From the NCBI GenBank assembly GCA_905214305.1, contig CAJMLK010000006.1, positions 1 to 64,000 on the forward strand: a stretch of 64,000 bases of DNA. The letters are read 5' to 3'. Made by a program: the position numbers and the translations under genes. Below the pieces are notes generated by a model. The model did not search any database. It worked only from the letters and a program-made list of their open reading frames with translations, and was not told the origin of the DNA. The DNA is from an uncultured bacterium (GTDB lineage: Bacteria; Desulfobacterota; Desulfovibrionia; Desulfovibrionales; Desulfovibrionaceae). This document shows, in pieces, positions 52,806 to 62,066 of this stretch (position 1 is its first letter; every line of letters starts with the position of its first letter).

Positions 52806-53279
52806 TCAGCCCCGGCACGCGGCCTCATCGCACAAGGCGGCCCAGGCGGCCTCCATATGGCGTTCGCAAAGCGCGTCCATCACTGGGCCGTGATCCAGAC
52901 CTCGCAGATGCCCCATGCCGTGAGCCAAAAGCCGCACGGCGTGTTCGGCCGGGTCCTGCCCGTACAGCAGGCATTCCCGTTGCAGCGTGTCCAGAGAAAG
53001 CAGCAGAGCGCCGGGAATACCCGGCCCGCCAGGAAAAGACAGTATATTGGTAGGCCCCGTGCAGCCAAGATGCATGGCATTGGCCTTTGCCGTGGCCGCA
53101 TCGTCCAGCAGGTACAGCTCTACATTTTCAGGAGCCTGCGCCTGCTCCGGGGCGGCAGGCACTGCCAGCATGGCTTGCAGGGCCGTGCCCATCTGCCGCC
53201 AGTGCAAGGGCGCCAGAGCGCATCCTGAAGAATGGCGACGAAAAACGCGCACGCTCATGACTTTGGGGTGGGGCTTCAC
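52806..53279 (-). CDS. ybeY: Endoribonuclease YbeY (rRNA maturation)
   Basis: A protein of about 150 residues with the zinc motif HGMGHLRGLDH (HX3HX5H) and the TNILSFPGG segment of the YbeY family, which acts in 16S rRNA 3'-end maturation and ribosome quality control. The longest frame starts with GTG at 53279, overlapping the pgpH stop (GTGA), which would couple their translation; an ATG seven codons later (53258, MSVRVFRR) is the alternative. It is the last gene of the conserved phoH-pgpH-ybeY cluster. Confidence 0.9.
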   Translation of the reverse strand: MKPHPKVMSVRVFRRHSSGCALAPLHWRQMGTALQAMLAVPAAPEQAQAPENVELYLLDDAATAKANAMHLGCTGPTNILSFPGGPGIPGALLLSLDTLQRECLLYGQDPAEHAVRLLAHGMGHLRGLDHGPVMDALCERHMEAAWAALCDEAACRG

Positions 53280-55813
53280 CGCGCACCGTTGTCCGAAGGG
53301 CCTTTGGAGGAGCCTTCGGCCATCGTGCCGTCCCCCGCTGTTCCGCTTGCGGCAGAGGGTCTGGCGGCGTGCGCGCCCGATTCTTCACGCGAAGCCGTTG
53401 CGCTCTGCCCTGCGACTGGAGGCAACGCTGTTGCCACTTCCGCTGTGCCCGGCGCCGTGGCCTGAGCCGCGCCCTGTGCAGATGCATGGGCAGTTCCCGG
53501 CGCAGGGGCCGGAGCACTTCTGCCCTCAGCCTTGCTGTCAGCCTTGCCGTCAACCTTGTTGTCAGACTTGCTATCGGGCCGACCTTCGGGCCTGCCCGCT
53601 GCCTTGGCCACATCGCGGATCTTGGCATCAGGATAGGCAATGCGCTGATGAAAAATGCCAGTAAGGATGCGCTGGAAGTTTTCGCTGAGGTAATGCAGGT
53701 CCTTGAAGGTCAGCTCGGACTCGTCCAACTGCCCTTCCGAGAAGATGCCCTTGATGATGGTATCAATATGGCTCTTGATGCGCGCGGGCGTGGGGTCGGT
53801 AAGCGTGCGGCTGGACGCTTCCACCGAGTCGGCCAGCATGAGAATGGCGGCTTCCTTGGTTTGCGGGCGCGGCCCCACATAGCTGTAGTCGGACTCTCTG
53901 GGCTTTTCGCCCATATTGATGGCTTTCTGGTAAAAGAAGCGGATAAGCCGCGTGCCGTGATGCTGGCTGATGATATCCGCAATATCCTGCCCGAGCTTGT
54001 AGCGTTCGGCCAGTTCCGTGCCCTTTTTGACGTGCGACAGCAAAATAAGCGCGCTCATGGAAGGCGCAAGCTTGTCGTGCTTGTTGGGACCGCCGAACTG
54101 GTTTTCAATGAAATATTCGGGGTATGACAGCTTGCCCACGTCATGATACAGGGCCGCCACCTTGCATAGCAGGCTGTTGGCCCCGATGGCCTTGGCGCCT
54201 GCCTCCACCATGTTGGAGACCACCAGCGAGTGGTGGTAGGTTCCGGGAACCGTCACCATAAGCTCCTGCATGAGCGGCTGCTCAAGGCTCATAAGCTCCA
54301 TGAGACGGAAGCGCGTGCTGTAGCCGAAACTCAGCTCCAGTACCGGGCTGATGGCAAAAAGCAGAATAAGCGACAAAAGGCTGTTGATCGCCACGGCCGC
54401 GAGCTGCACGGGCAGTTCCGCCAGTGCCGTCTGCGAAAGCAGGGCCGTGCCCAGCCAGATAAGCGACTGGCCGATGGTCAGGGGTATTACGCTCCACACC
54501 ACGTCCTGACGGCTTTGCGCGTTGGTCACAAGCCATGTGGCCAGCATGCCGCCCAGGAACTGGTACAGGAAGTAGTAAAACCCTTCCTGAAACATGAGCA
54601 TGGTAAAGAAGGACAGCAAAAGGCCCATGGTGCAGTAGCGCCTGGCCGCAAAAACCATTGCCACCAGCCCCACGGCTCCAGCTACGGGAAAGCCCAGACT
54701 CAGCGTTTTCAGAAATGTCACGCTGTCCAGACGCAGACCGAGCACATAAACGATCTTTGCCCCGACGCTGAAAAGCAGCAGCACCAGTGAAATGAGCAGC
54801 ATATCCTTGCAGCGCAATGGCGTGCCGGGCTTGCCGCTGGGAGCCACAAAAAAACCCACGGCCAGCAGCAGGGCGCAAACAAACGTTCCCGCAGCCGCAG
54901 ACCAGTGCATGGGATCTGAAGCGGACTTGTACAGGGTTTGCAGCTTTATCTGCTGTTCGCGGCTTACGCGCTCACCTTTGCGCAGCAGCAGCTCACCCTT
55001 GAGAATCTGGTAATAGACGGGTTCTACCATTCCCATGACAGCATTGCCGCGCTTTTGCGTGGACTCGCGATTGAGCGTGAGCGAGGCGGGCATGGTGGCT
55101 GACAGCAGAATATTGATGGCCCTGCGGGACTGCGGGTTCAGCGTGGGAACCTGACGGATGGCGGAAGAAACTTCTGCAAGAAAAGACTGCACATCCGGCA
55201 GGCTGCCAACCTCCGGACGCAGTATTTCCGTATTGTTGTCAAGATTGCGTATGATCACGCCGCTGCGGCCCACCCGTGCGGAACGGATGTCGCCCACAAG
55301 GCCCTCGGCCATGTGTTCGCGTATGCTGGGCAGCAGTATCTTCAGCAGATATTCCTGCACTTCGGGCTGCGCCAGTTCGGGCAATACTTCGTCGGCCACG
55401 GGCGGCGTCAGCTCATCGGCCAGCCGTTGCAGGGGGCCTGCCTGTGTCCGGTAGTCCGCACCGTTATTAAGGCTGCGTAAAACCTCAATAATACGATTCT
55501 GAAAAGCCACATACGGCTCAAGGCTCAGATCATAGACAGGGGGCTGAAGAAAGAGCACCTGCTTGCGGCGGGCCTTGGTGGCCTGCGTGTCTTCCACAAG
55601 CAGGTCCCGGTCGGCGATCACGTCCGAATCCGCCACCTGCCCGGCCACATAGACCCGGGGAACAGCTTCAAAGTTGGCTCCCGCCAGAAGCGAAAGCGCC
55701 AGAAGAGTAAGAATGAGGGCCGCAAGCCCCCATCCGCAATGATGCCGCGCCCTCAGCGCCTGAACAAGCGCCAGAAAGCTAGCTGGTCTGGCCGTCTTTT
55801 TCTGCGTTATCAT
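53276..55813 (-). CDS. pgpH: 7TM-HD membrane phosphohydrolase, PgpH type
   Basis: An 845-residue inner-membrane protein. One N-terminal membrane helix (about 27-46) precedes an extracytoplasmic domain, then seven membrane helices (about 310-515), then a cytoplasmic HD domain with TYHHSLVVSNMVEA, ALYHDVGKL and ISQHHGT. Characterised PgpH proteins hydrolyse cyclic di-AMP. The last 110 or so residues are a low-complexity Ala/Pro/Gly/Ser/Lys tail (from about KAAGRPEGRPDSKSDNKV) beyond the conserved part. It overlaps phoH by 35 bases and ybeY by 4, so the three are tightly coupled. Confidence 0.92.
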   Translation of the reverse strand: MITQKKTARPASFLALVQALRARHHCGWGLAALILTLLALSLLAGANFEAVPRVYVAGQVADSDVIADRDLLVEDTQATKARRKQVLFLQPPVYDLSLEPYVAFQNRIIEVLRSLNNGADYRTQAGPLQRLADELTPPVADEVLPELAQPEVQEYLLKILLPSIREHMAEGLVGDIRSARVGRSGVIIRNLDNNTEILRPEVGSLPDVQSFLAEVSSAIRQVPTLNPQSRRAINILLSATMPASLTLNRESTQKRGNAVMGMVEPVYYQILKGELLLRKGERVSREQQIKLQTLYKSASDPMHWSAAAGTFVCALLLAVGFFVAPSGKPGTPLRCKDMLLISLVLLLFSVGAKIVYVLGLRLDSVTFLKTLSLGFPVAGAVGLVAMVFAARRYCTMGLLLSFFTMLMFQEGFYYFLYQFLGGMLATWLVTNAQSRQDVVWSVIPLTIGQSLIWLGTALLSQTALAELPVQLAAVAINSLLSLILLFAISPVLELSFGYSTRFRLMELMSLEQPLMQELMVTVPGTYHHSLVVSNMVEAGAKAIGANSLLCKVAALYHDVGKLSYPEYFIENQFGGPNKHDKLAPSMSALILLSHVKKGTELAERYKLGQDIADIISQHHGTRLIRFFYQKAINMGEKPRESDYSYVGPRPQTKEAAILMLADSVEASSRTLTDPTPARIKSHIDTIIKGIFSEGQLDESELTFKDLHYLSENFQRILTGIFHQRIAYPDAKIRDVAKAAGRPEGRPDSKSDNKVDGKADSKAEGRSAPAPAPGTAHASAQGAAQATAPGTAEVATALPPVAGQSATASREESGAHAARPSAASGTAGDGTMAEGSSKGPSDNGAR

Positions 55814-56777
55814 AAGCGTTTACTATGGCTCCCACCAGAGGATGACGCACAACGTCCGCTTTGCTGAAGCGATGTACGGCAAGACCCGGCACATGGGGAA
55901 GAATATTCAGCGCATGAATGAGGCCCGAACGCGGGCGCTGGCCGCCGGGCTGAACCGGCAGGTCAATCTGGGTGGTGTCGCCCGTAACCACCATGCGCGA
56001 ACCGAAACCCATACGGGTGAGAAACATTTTCATCTGTTCCCGAGTGGTGTTCTGTGCTTCATCAAGAATTATGAACGCGTCGTTCAGGGTGCGCCCGCGC
56101 ATGAAGGCAAGGGGCGCGACCTCTATGGAGCCGACCTCCATCATGGAGGCCACCTTGGGCTGCGGCATCATGTCATGCAGGGCGTCGTACAGGGGCCGAA
56201 GGTACGGGTTTACCTTGTCCGCCAGATCGCCCGGCAAAAATCCGAGCCGCTCCCCGGCTTCTACCGCCGGGCGCGTAAGCACGATGCGCTTGACCTTGTG
56301 CTGCTGAAACATGGAAAGAGCCATTGCCACGGCCAGATAGGTCTTGCCTGTGCCCGCCGGTCCCACGGCAAATACCAGCTCATGACGCCGCAGCAGGTCA
56401 AGGTAGGTGCGCTGCGAAACGTTGCGGGCCGTCACCGTTTTTCGGGGCGTGTTTACAAAAACCGCATCACGAAAAATCTGGGCCAGATTCAGCCCGGGGT
56501 CAACCCGGAGCATTTCATACGCACGCGTTATATCCTGCTGGCTCAGGACGGTTCCGCCGCCCAGCAGTTCATAAAGCTGCACAAAAACATTGCACAAAAC
56601 CTGACGCACATGCTCATCGGAACTTTCAATGAGAATGCTGGCCCCCCGGCTGGTGACGCGCGCCCCGCTGGCCGCGGCCAGCAAATCCAGATGCGCGTTA
56701 TGCGGCCCGAAGAGCTGATTTGCCAGAACGGGGTCGTCGAACTCAACGGTTTCGAGCGTGGAAGAATGTACTGCCAT
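55779..56777 (-). CDS. phoH: PhoH-family ATPase
   Basis: A 332-residue cytoplasmic protein. A KH-like N-terminal region (residues about 20-105) precedes the ATPase with Walker A GPAGTGKT (about residues 143-150), LTRPAVEAGERLGFLPGDL and Walker B AFIILDEAQNTT, then VVTGDTTQIDLP. PhoH/PhoL proteins are linked to RNA metabolism, and the cluster with pgpH and ybeY is widely conserved. It is the first gene of its operon; the start MAVHSS is the only ATG that fits. Confidence 0.93.
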   Translation of the reverse strand: MAVHSSTLETVEFDDPVLANQLFGPHNAHLDLLAAASGARVTSRGASILIESSDEHVRQVLCNVFVQLYELLGGGTVLSQQDITRAYEMLRVDPGLNLAQIFRDAVFVNTPRKTVTARNVSQRTYLDLLRRHELVFAVGPAGTGKTYLAVAMALSMFQQHKVKRIVLTRPAVEAGERLGFLPGDLADKVNPYLRPLYDALHDMMPQPKVASMMEVGSIEVAPLAFMRGRTLNDAFIILDEAQNTTREQMKMFLTRMGFGSRMVVTGDTTQIDLPVQPGGQRPRSGLIHALNILPHVPGLAVHRFSKADVVRHPLVGAIVNAYDNAEKDGQTS

Positions 56778-56969
56778 GCTCGCTCTCTAGCCTATTTTAT
56801 GTGGCCTGTCCATCTTGGGAAATGATTGCTTTATGACTATTTTTTCCAAACTGTTCGCTGAATAACACACTGAAGAACAAGGTAAAAAATCCGTCATGAA
56901 AACAATGGATCACATTTTGCAACAAATCAGGCGCAGATATTTTCAGAGCAATTTTTGCCGGGAGGACCC

Positions 56970-58193
56970 ATGAGCGTATCCAGCGTCAACAATTATAACA
57001 CTGCCATGTTGCAGTGGCAGAAACAGCAGCTCAAAACCACGGGCAACTCTTCCGGCAGCACGTCCAACTCCATGAGCAAGCTGTTCAGCCCCGAAGTATC
57101 CATGACCAATCAGGTCGCCAGCATGGTGGAACTGACCAAGTATGCCATGGAATCCATGGGGGTCTCTGCCGACAGCCGGGTCACCTTCAATCAGATCACC
57201 AAATACCGCGAGCAGCTGCTTGCGTCGTTCAACGAAAGTGTCAAAAAAGGGTTTGACGGCACGGGCATCAGCAATCCTGAAGACATCACCTTCACCCTCA
57301 ATGCGGACGGCAGCCTGAGCGCGGCAAGCCCCAATGCCACAGACCAGAAAAATGCCCAGGCATGGCTGGACGTCAACCCCTCGCTTGGCAAGGAACTGCG
57401 TTCGGCCCTGACGGCCTCTGGCCTTGCCGAAAACAGCACCGTGAGCATGAAGCTGGGCGATACCGGCAAGCTCAAGATCGTCAATACGGGGCAGGCTGCC
57501 GTGCAGACCGCCCTTGACGCCAACAGCGACCAGAGCGTCAAGCTGCGCGCGGCCCTTGTGGACATGGGGGTAGACCTCAGCACACCCGTGACCCTTGTTC
57601 TTGACAATGAGGGCAAGCTCGTGGTCAGCGGTGAACATGAGCACGCTGAAGAAGTCAACAAATGGCTGGCCGAGAACACCGGCATGGCCGCAAGCCTGTC
57701 AGCCCATCTGAAAAAACAGGGCATAGACGCTTCTGCCGCCAGCCTCAGGCTGGGAAAGACCGGCAATGTTCAGGCCATTGTCAACAATGGTGAACTGGCC
57801 GACATACAGGCAATGCTCGACAAAAGCAGCCTCGGGGCCACCCTTTCCAAAGGGCTTGACGGCCTCGGCATTTCCCCGGACGTGCAGTTCACGCTTCAGA
57901 CCAACGCCAACGGCAGCGTTACCGTTATCAGCGACAGCCCGGACAAGGCCAAGATACAGAAATTTTTTGACGACAATCCCGCGCTGGTAAAACAATACCA
58001 GCAGATCGAGGCCCTTTCCGGCCTTGACGATGCCCGCAAGGCCATGCAGGCGTCGCCGACAGACATGCGCAAGCGCATACAGATAGAATCCATGGCCGCG
58101 TGGTGGTCGGGGTCCGGCAACGCCAGCTCATATTTTGGAAACTACAGCAACGGAAACATGAGCGTTCTGGCAGGGCTTAATCTCAACATCTGA
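56970..58193 (+). CDS. Unrecognised protein made of about 50-residue tandem repeats
   Basis: A 407-residue protein with no family I recognise. After a polar Ser/Asn/Gln-rich start (1-60), four repeats of about 50 residues follow at roughly 142-190, 192-240, 242-290 and 292-340, with a weaker first unit at about 84-140. The shared pattern is L-x2-aL-x3-Gi...vtl-x3-n-Gkl-V...a-x-iq-x-lD, for example RAALVDMGVDLSTPVTLVLD and LSKGLDGLGISPDVQFTLQT. There is no signal peptide or membrane segment. It ends with a short Gly/Asn/Ser-rich stretch (SGSGNASSYFGNYSNGN). The start has GGGAGG 5 bases upstream and an intrinsic terminator follows, so it is a real single-gene unit. Confidence 0.85.
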   Translation: MSVSSVNNYNTAMLQWQKQQLKTTGNSSGSTSNSMSKLFSPEVSMTNQVASMVELTKYAMESMGVSADSRVTFNQITKYREQLLASFNESVKKGFDGTGISNPEDITFTLNADGSLSAASPNATDQKNAQAWLDVNPSLGKELRSALTASGLAENSTVSMKLGDTGKLKIVNTGQAAVQTALDANSDQSVKLRAALVDMGVDLSTPVTLVLDNEGKLVVSGEHEHAEEVNKWLAENTGMAASLSAHLKKQGIDASAASLRLGKTGNVQAIVNNGELADIQAMLDKSSLGATLSKGLDGLGISPDVQFTLQTNANGSVTVISDSPDKAKIQKFFDDNPALVKQYQQIEALSGLDDARKAMQASPTDMRKRIQIESMAAWWSGSGNASSYFGNYSNGNMSVLAGLNLNI

Positions 58194-58239
58194 CCGGCCC
58201 GCAGACACGCAGTCTCTGACGCACAATATTTTTCACCCG

Positions 58240-58269
58240 GCGCCAGGCTTTCAGCCTGGCGCTTTTTTT
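58240..58269 (+). terminator. Rho-independent terminator after the repeat protein
   Basis: Stem GCGCCAGGCT/AGCCTGGCGC with a 3-base loop followed by seven T, 46 bases after the stop codon. Confidence 0.93.
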
Positions 58270-58762
58270 CAGGGCGCTGGGGCAACTGCCTGCCACAGCG
58301 CGCGGCAGGACTGAATACGCCAGCGACGACACCGGCGATCAGGAATAAATACACATAGTTTCAACACAATTTTCATAATTTGTTGACAAGGCGTTCATTA
58401 TTTATAAAACTAATCAGGTTATACGGGGCGGTAACTTCCACATCTTTTCATCATAATGCCTTGCCTGACCTGAAGTTTTGGGGCAGGCTGCATCCCCGTA
58501 CCAACAGTCCGGCCACAAGGCCATGCCACGCAACACGCTGCTCCGCCAGCGCGATGCAGGGGGCGTATTCTCATTTTTGCAGGGTACGCAGCCGCAAAAA
58601 CGGCACGTTTCATGCGGCTGCCCATTGGCGCTCAGCGCGCGTTGCCGGGCAGACGGCCGAGAGCTTTCAAGGCACACAACTTTTCCCGCAAGGGATTTTT
58701 TGAGGACGTTTATCGAAACAAATCCAAAAGCTGCTCCCAAGACCACTTTTTAGGAGGAAACC
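58270..58762 (+). promoter_or_regulatory. Promoter and long leader of the glt operon
   Basis: TTGACA (58383-58388) with TAAAAC (58405-58410; spacer 16) is the best promoter, giving a leader of about 345 bases before gltI. The leader contains a strong hairpin: CAGCCGCA...TGCGGCTG outer arms (58589-58620) with AAACG/CGTTT inside. No gene is apparent in it. The leader length and the hairpin suggest post-transcriptional control, but no known riboswitch class is recognised. Confidence 0.45.
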
Positions 58763-59671
58763 ATGACCCTGAAGAAAACCCTTTTGTCCGCCCTGGCGGC
58801 CCTGCTTTTTCTTGCCGCGGCCCAGACGGCTTCGCAGGCTGAAGAACTGACCGGAACGCTGAAAAAAATCAAGGAAACCGGCGTGATCACTGTGGGGCAT
58901 CGGGAATCCTCCGTGCCATTTTCCTACTATGACCTGCAACAGAATGTCATAGGCTACTCGCAAGACTACTCCAACAAGATTGTTGAAGCTGTGAAAAAGC
59001 AGCTTGACATGCCCAATCTGAAAGTGCGTTTTGTGCCCATCACGTCGCAAAACCGCATCCCCCTGCTCCAGAACGGTACTTACGATTTCGAGTGTGGCTC
59101 AACCACCAACAATGCCGATCGCCAGCAGCAGGTCGATTTTTCCAACACGCTCTTCATCGTGGGCACACGCCTGTTGACCCACAAGGATTCGGGCATCAAA
59201 GATTTTGACGACCTCAAGGGCAAAAACGTCGCCGTCACCGCCGGGACCACGTCGGAAATGCTGCTGAACAAGATGAATGACGAGAAAAAGCTCGGCATCA
59301 GCATCATCAGCACCAAGGATCACGGCGATTCCTTCCGCACCGTCGAATCGGGCCGCGCCGTGGCTTTCTTTATTGACGATGCCCTGCTGGCCGGTGAACG
59401 AGCCAAGGCCAAAAAACCCGAAGAATGGGTTATCGTCGGAACCCCGCAAAGCTTTGAAGCCTACGGCTGCATGGTGCGCAAGGGCGACGCCTCCTTCAAG
59501 AAGCTGGCGGATGACGCCATTGCCGAACTGCAGTTGAACGGCGAAGCTGAAAAGTCCTACACCCGCTGGTTCAAGCAGCCCATCCCCCCCAAGGGCATGA
59601 ACATGAACTTTGACATGTCCGACGAAATGAAGACCCTTTTCAAGGCCCCCAACGACAAGGCCCTGAACTAA
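58763..59671 (+). CDS. gltI: Glutamate/aspartate ABC transporter substrate-binding protein
   Basis: A 302-residue periplasmic binding protein (SBP family 3). Signal peptide MTLKKTLLSALAALLFLAAAQTASQA (1-26). The mature chain has ITVGHRESSVPFSYYD, YDFECGSTTNNADRQQQVDFSNT and KGKNVAVTAGTTSE, typical of GltI/DEBP. It is first in a gltI-J-K-L operon. AGGAGG lies 5 bases before the ATG. Confidence 0.94.
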   Translation: MTLKKTLLSALAALLFLAAAQTASQAEELTGTLKKIKETGVITVGHRESSVPFSYYDLQQNVIGYSQDYSNKIVEAVKKQLDMPNLKVRFVPITSQNRIPLLQNGTYDFECGSTTNNADRQQQVDFSNTLFIVGTRLLTHKDSGIKDFDDLKGKNVAVTAGTTSEMLLNKMNDEKKLGISIISTKDHGDSFRTVESGRAVAFFIDDALLAGERAKAKKPEEWVIVGTPQSFEAYGCMVRKGDASFKKLADDAIAELQLNGEAEKSYTRWFKQPIPPKGMNMNFDMSDEMKTLFKAPNDKALN

Positions 59672-59789
59672 CTGTTTCCGCATTACATGCGAAGCGCTGG
59701 CGGAACACCCGCTGGCGCTTCGCCGTCAGACCAGCCCGCGCTACGAGGGACCATGAAACACGCATTATCTCTATGGATGGAATTTTCTG

Positions 59790-60539
59790 ATGCAGGCTAA
59801 CTGGAACTGGGGCATATTTTTTGAGCAAGCGCCGTTCGGAAACGTCACCTACCTCAACTGGTTGATAGACGGTTTTCTGACCACAGCAGCTCTTTTTGTC
59901 TGTGCCTGGATTGTAGCCTTCATTGTAGGCTCGTTTTTCGGCATTCTGCGCACCTTGCCCAGCAGGGCGCTGCGAACTGTGGGCGCCACCTATGTCGCCA
60001 TTTTTCGTAACATTCCGCTTATCGTCCAGTTTTTTATCTGGTATCTGGCCGCACCCGATCTCTTGCCCCGCGATATCAGCGTGTGGTTCAAGTCGGAACT
60101 GAACCCCAACGCCCAGTTTTTCATTCTTTCTACCTGTGCGCTGGGCCTGTTTACGGGCGCGCGCGTGTGCGAGCAGGTGCGTTCGGGCATTCTGGCCCTT
60201 TCGCGCGGGCAGCGCTATGCCGGGCTGGCCCTGGGCCTGACCCTGCCGCAGACCTACGTTCACGTGCTGCTTCCCAACGCTTACCGCATCATCATACCAC
60301 CGTTGACCTCCGAAATGCTCAACATGGTCAAGAATACGGCCGTGGCCTCTACCATAGGACTTGTGGAACTGACCTCGCAGGCCAACCGCCTGCTTGAGTT
60401 TTCCGGTTTTGCCTATGAATCCTTTATTGCGGTCACGCTGGCCTATGTGTTTTTGAACTTTATCGTCATGCGGGCCATGAGAGTGCTTGAAAAGAAAATG
60501 CGGCTGCCCTCCACCGGCATGGGAGGCAAAAATGCTTGA
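59790..60539 (+). CDS. gltJ: Glutamate/aspartate ABC transporter permease 1
   Basis: A 249-residue HisM/GltJ-type permease with about five membrane segments. The sequences FRNIPLIVQFFIWYLAAPDLLP and the EAA-like loop RYAGLALGLTLPQTYVHVLLPNAYRIIIPPL are characteristic. It begins 118 bases after gltI and overlaps gltK by 8 bases. The partner permease and ATPase follow directly. Confidence 0.93.
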   Translation: MQANWNWGIFFEQAPFGNVTYLNWLIDGFLTTAALFVCAWIVAFIVGSFFGILRTLPSRALRTVGATYVAIFRNIPLIVQFFIWYLAAPDLLPRDISVWFKSELNPNAQFFILSTCALGLFTGARVCEQVRSGILALSRGQRYAGLALGLTLPQTYVHVLLPNAYRIIIPPLTSEMLNMVKNTAVASTIGLVELTSQANRLLEFSGFAYESFIAVTLAYVFLNFIVMRAMRVLEKKMRLPSTGMGGKNA

Positions 60540-61209
60540 TTTTGACTGGAGCATCATTGAACAAAGCCTGCCGCTGCTGCAAAAAGGCATTCTGGTTACG
60601 CTCAAGATAACGATCACATCCATCATTCTGGGCATGGTGCTCGGCACGCTGCTGGCTGTGGCCCGCATTTCCATCTACGCACCCCTGCGCTGGTTCGCCG
60701 CGGCCTACGTCAACTGCTTCCGCTCCATCCCGCTGGTTATGGTGCTGCTGTGGTTCTATCTTATCGTACCGCAATTTTTGACCAAATTTCTCAATCTTTC
60801 CCCTCTGACAGATATTCGCCTTGTTTCCGCCATGGTGGCCTTTACGGCTTTTGAGGCCGCCTACTATTCCGAAATCATACGTGCGGGCATGAACAGCGTC
60901 TCCAGAGGGCAGAACTATGCGGCCCTTGCCCTTGGCATGACCAAGTCGCAAACGCTTATCTATGTGATTCTGCCGCAGGCTTTCCGTGTTATGACGCCCC
61001 TGCTGCTCACGCAGGGCGTGATTCTGTTTCAGGACACGGCCCTTGTGTACATTATCGGCCTTGCGGACTTTTTCCGCACCGCCACCAACATTGGCAAGAC
61101 CACCGGCTATGAAATAGAAATGGTGCTCTTTGCGGGCGCCGGCTACTTTGTGGTCTGCTTCTGCGTTTCCCTGGCCGTAACCGTGGTAAAAAAGAGACTC
61201 AAGCTATGA
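60532..61209 (+). CDS. gltK: Glutamate/aspartate ABC transporter permease 2
   Basis: A 225-residue permease paired with GltJ. It shows YVNCFRSIPLVMVLLWFYLIVP, and the EAA loop NYAALALGMTKSQTLIYVILPQAFRVMTPLL. The start at 60532 is chosen because GGGAGG lies 6 bases upstream and it gives the usual MLDFDWSII beginning; the frame is open back to 60487 inside gltJ. It overlaps gltL by 4 bases (ATGA). Confidence 0.93.
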   Translation: MLDFDWSIIEQSLPLLQKGILVTLKITITSIILGMVLGTLLAVARISIYAPLRWFAAAYVNCFRSIPLVMVLLWFYLIVPQFLTKFLNLSPLTDIRLVSAMVAFTAFEAAYYSEIIRAGMNSVSRGQNYAALALGMTKSQTLIYVILPQAFRVMTPLLLTQGVILFQDTALVYIIGLADFFRTATNIGKTTGYEIEMVLFAGAGYFVVCFCVSLAVTVVKKRLKL

Positions 61210-61958
61210 ATATACCCACCGAAGAAGCAATGATCGTCCTCAACAACGTGTCCAAGTGGTACGGTGACTTTAACGTGCTGCGCGACTGCACCACCAGTAT
61301 CCACAAGGGCGAAGTGGTGGTCGTGTGCGGGCCTTCCGGTTCGGGCAAGTCCACGCTGATCAAGACCGTCAACGGCCTTGAGCCTGTGCAGGCCGGTCAG
61401 ATATTCGTCAACAGCACCGAAGTCACCGGCAAGCGCACAAATCTTGCCTCGCTGCGCAGCCGGGTCGGCATGGTTTTTCAGCACTTTGAGCTTTTTCCGC
61501 ACCTGAACATCATTCACAACCTGATCCTCGCCCAGGAAAAAGTGCTTAAAAGAAATCATGAAGAAGCCAGAGAAAAGGCCCTTACCCTGCTGCGCCGCGT
61601 GGGCCTTGACCAGCACACGGAAAAATATCCCGCCCAGCTTTCCGGCGGGCAGCAGCAGCGCGTTGCCATAGCGCGCGCCCTGTGCATGGACCCGGTCGCC
61701 ATGCTTTTTGACGAACCGACGTCGGCCCTTGATCCTGAAATGATCAACGAAGTGCTGGATGTTATGGTCGAGCTTGCCTATGAGGGCATGACCATGATGG
61801 TGGTAACACACGAAATGGGCTTTGCCCGCAAGGTTGCCCACCGGGTGCTCTTTATGGAAGAAGGACTTATTCTTGAAGACACGCCCAAGGAACAGTTCTT
61901 TGACAGCCCGCAGACCCAGCGCGCCAAAGACTTTCTTGCCAGCATCATTTCCCATTGA
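61206..61958 (+). CDS. gltL: Glutamate/aspartate ABC transporter ATP-binding protein
   Basis: A 250-residue ATPase of the polar amino acid importer. Walker A GPSGSGKST, signature LSGGQQQRVAIARAL and Walker B MLFDEPTSALDP are intact, with the switch His in VTHEMGF. An internal ATG nine codons in (MIVLNNVSKWYG) matches most family starts, but the ATG at 61206 overlaps the gltK stop and is the likely coupled start. Confidence 0.93.
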   Translation: MNIPTEEAMIVLNNVSKWYGDFNVLRDCTTSIHKGEVVVVCGPSGSGKSTLIKTVNGLEPVQAGQIFVNSTEVTGKRTNLASLRSRVGMVFQHFELFPHLNIIHNLILAQEKVLKRNHEEAREKALTLLRRVGLDQHTEKYPAQLSGGQQQRVAIARALCMDPVAMLFDEPTSALDPEMINEVLDVMVELAYEGMTMMVVTHEMGFARKVAHRVLFMEEGLILEDTPKEQFFDSPQTQRAKDFLASIISH

Positions 61959-62027
61959 TGTTCGAACGGCGGCCATGCTGCCAAAATACTGATGCCCGCC
62001 CCGCATGGGACGAGCAGGCAAAAATTG

Positions 62028-62055
62028 AAGGCTGCCCCTGTGGGCGGCCTTTCTC
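62028..62055 (+). terminator. Hairpin terminator of the glt operon
   Basis: AAGGCTGCCC (62028-62037) and GGGCGGCCTT (62042-62051), one mismatch, 4-base loop, then TCTC. It lies 70 bases after gltL. The T-run is weak. Confidence 0.6.
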
Positions 62056-62066
62056 ATCATGGCTCC

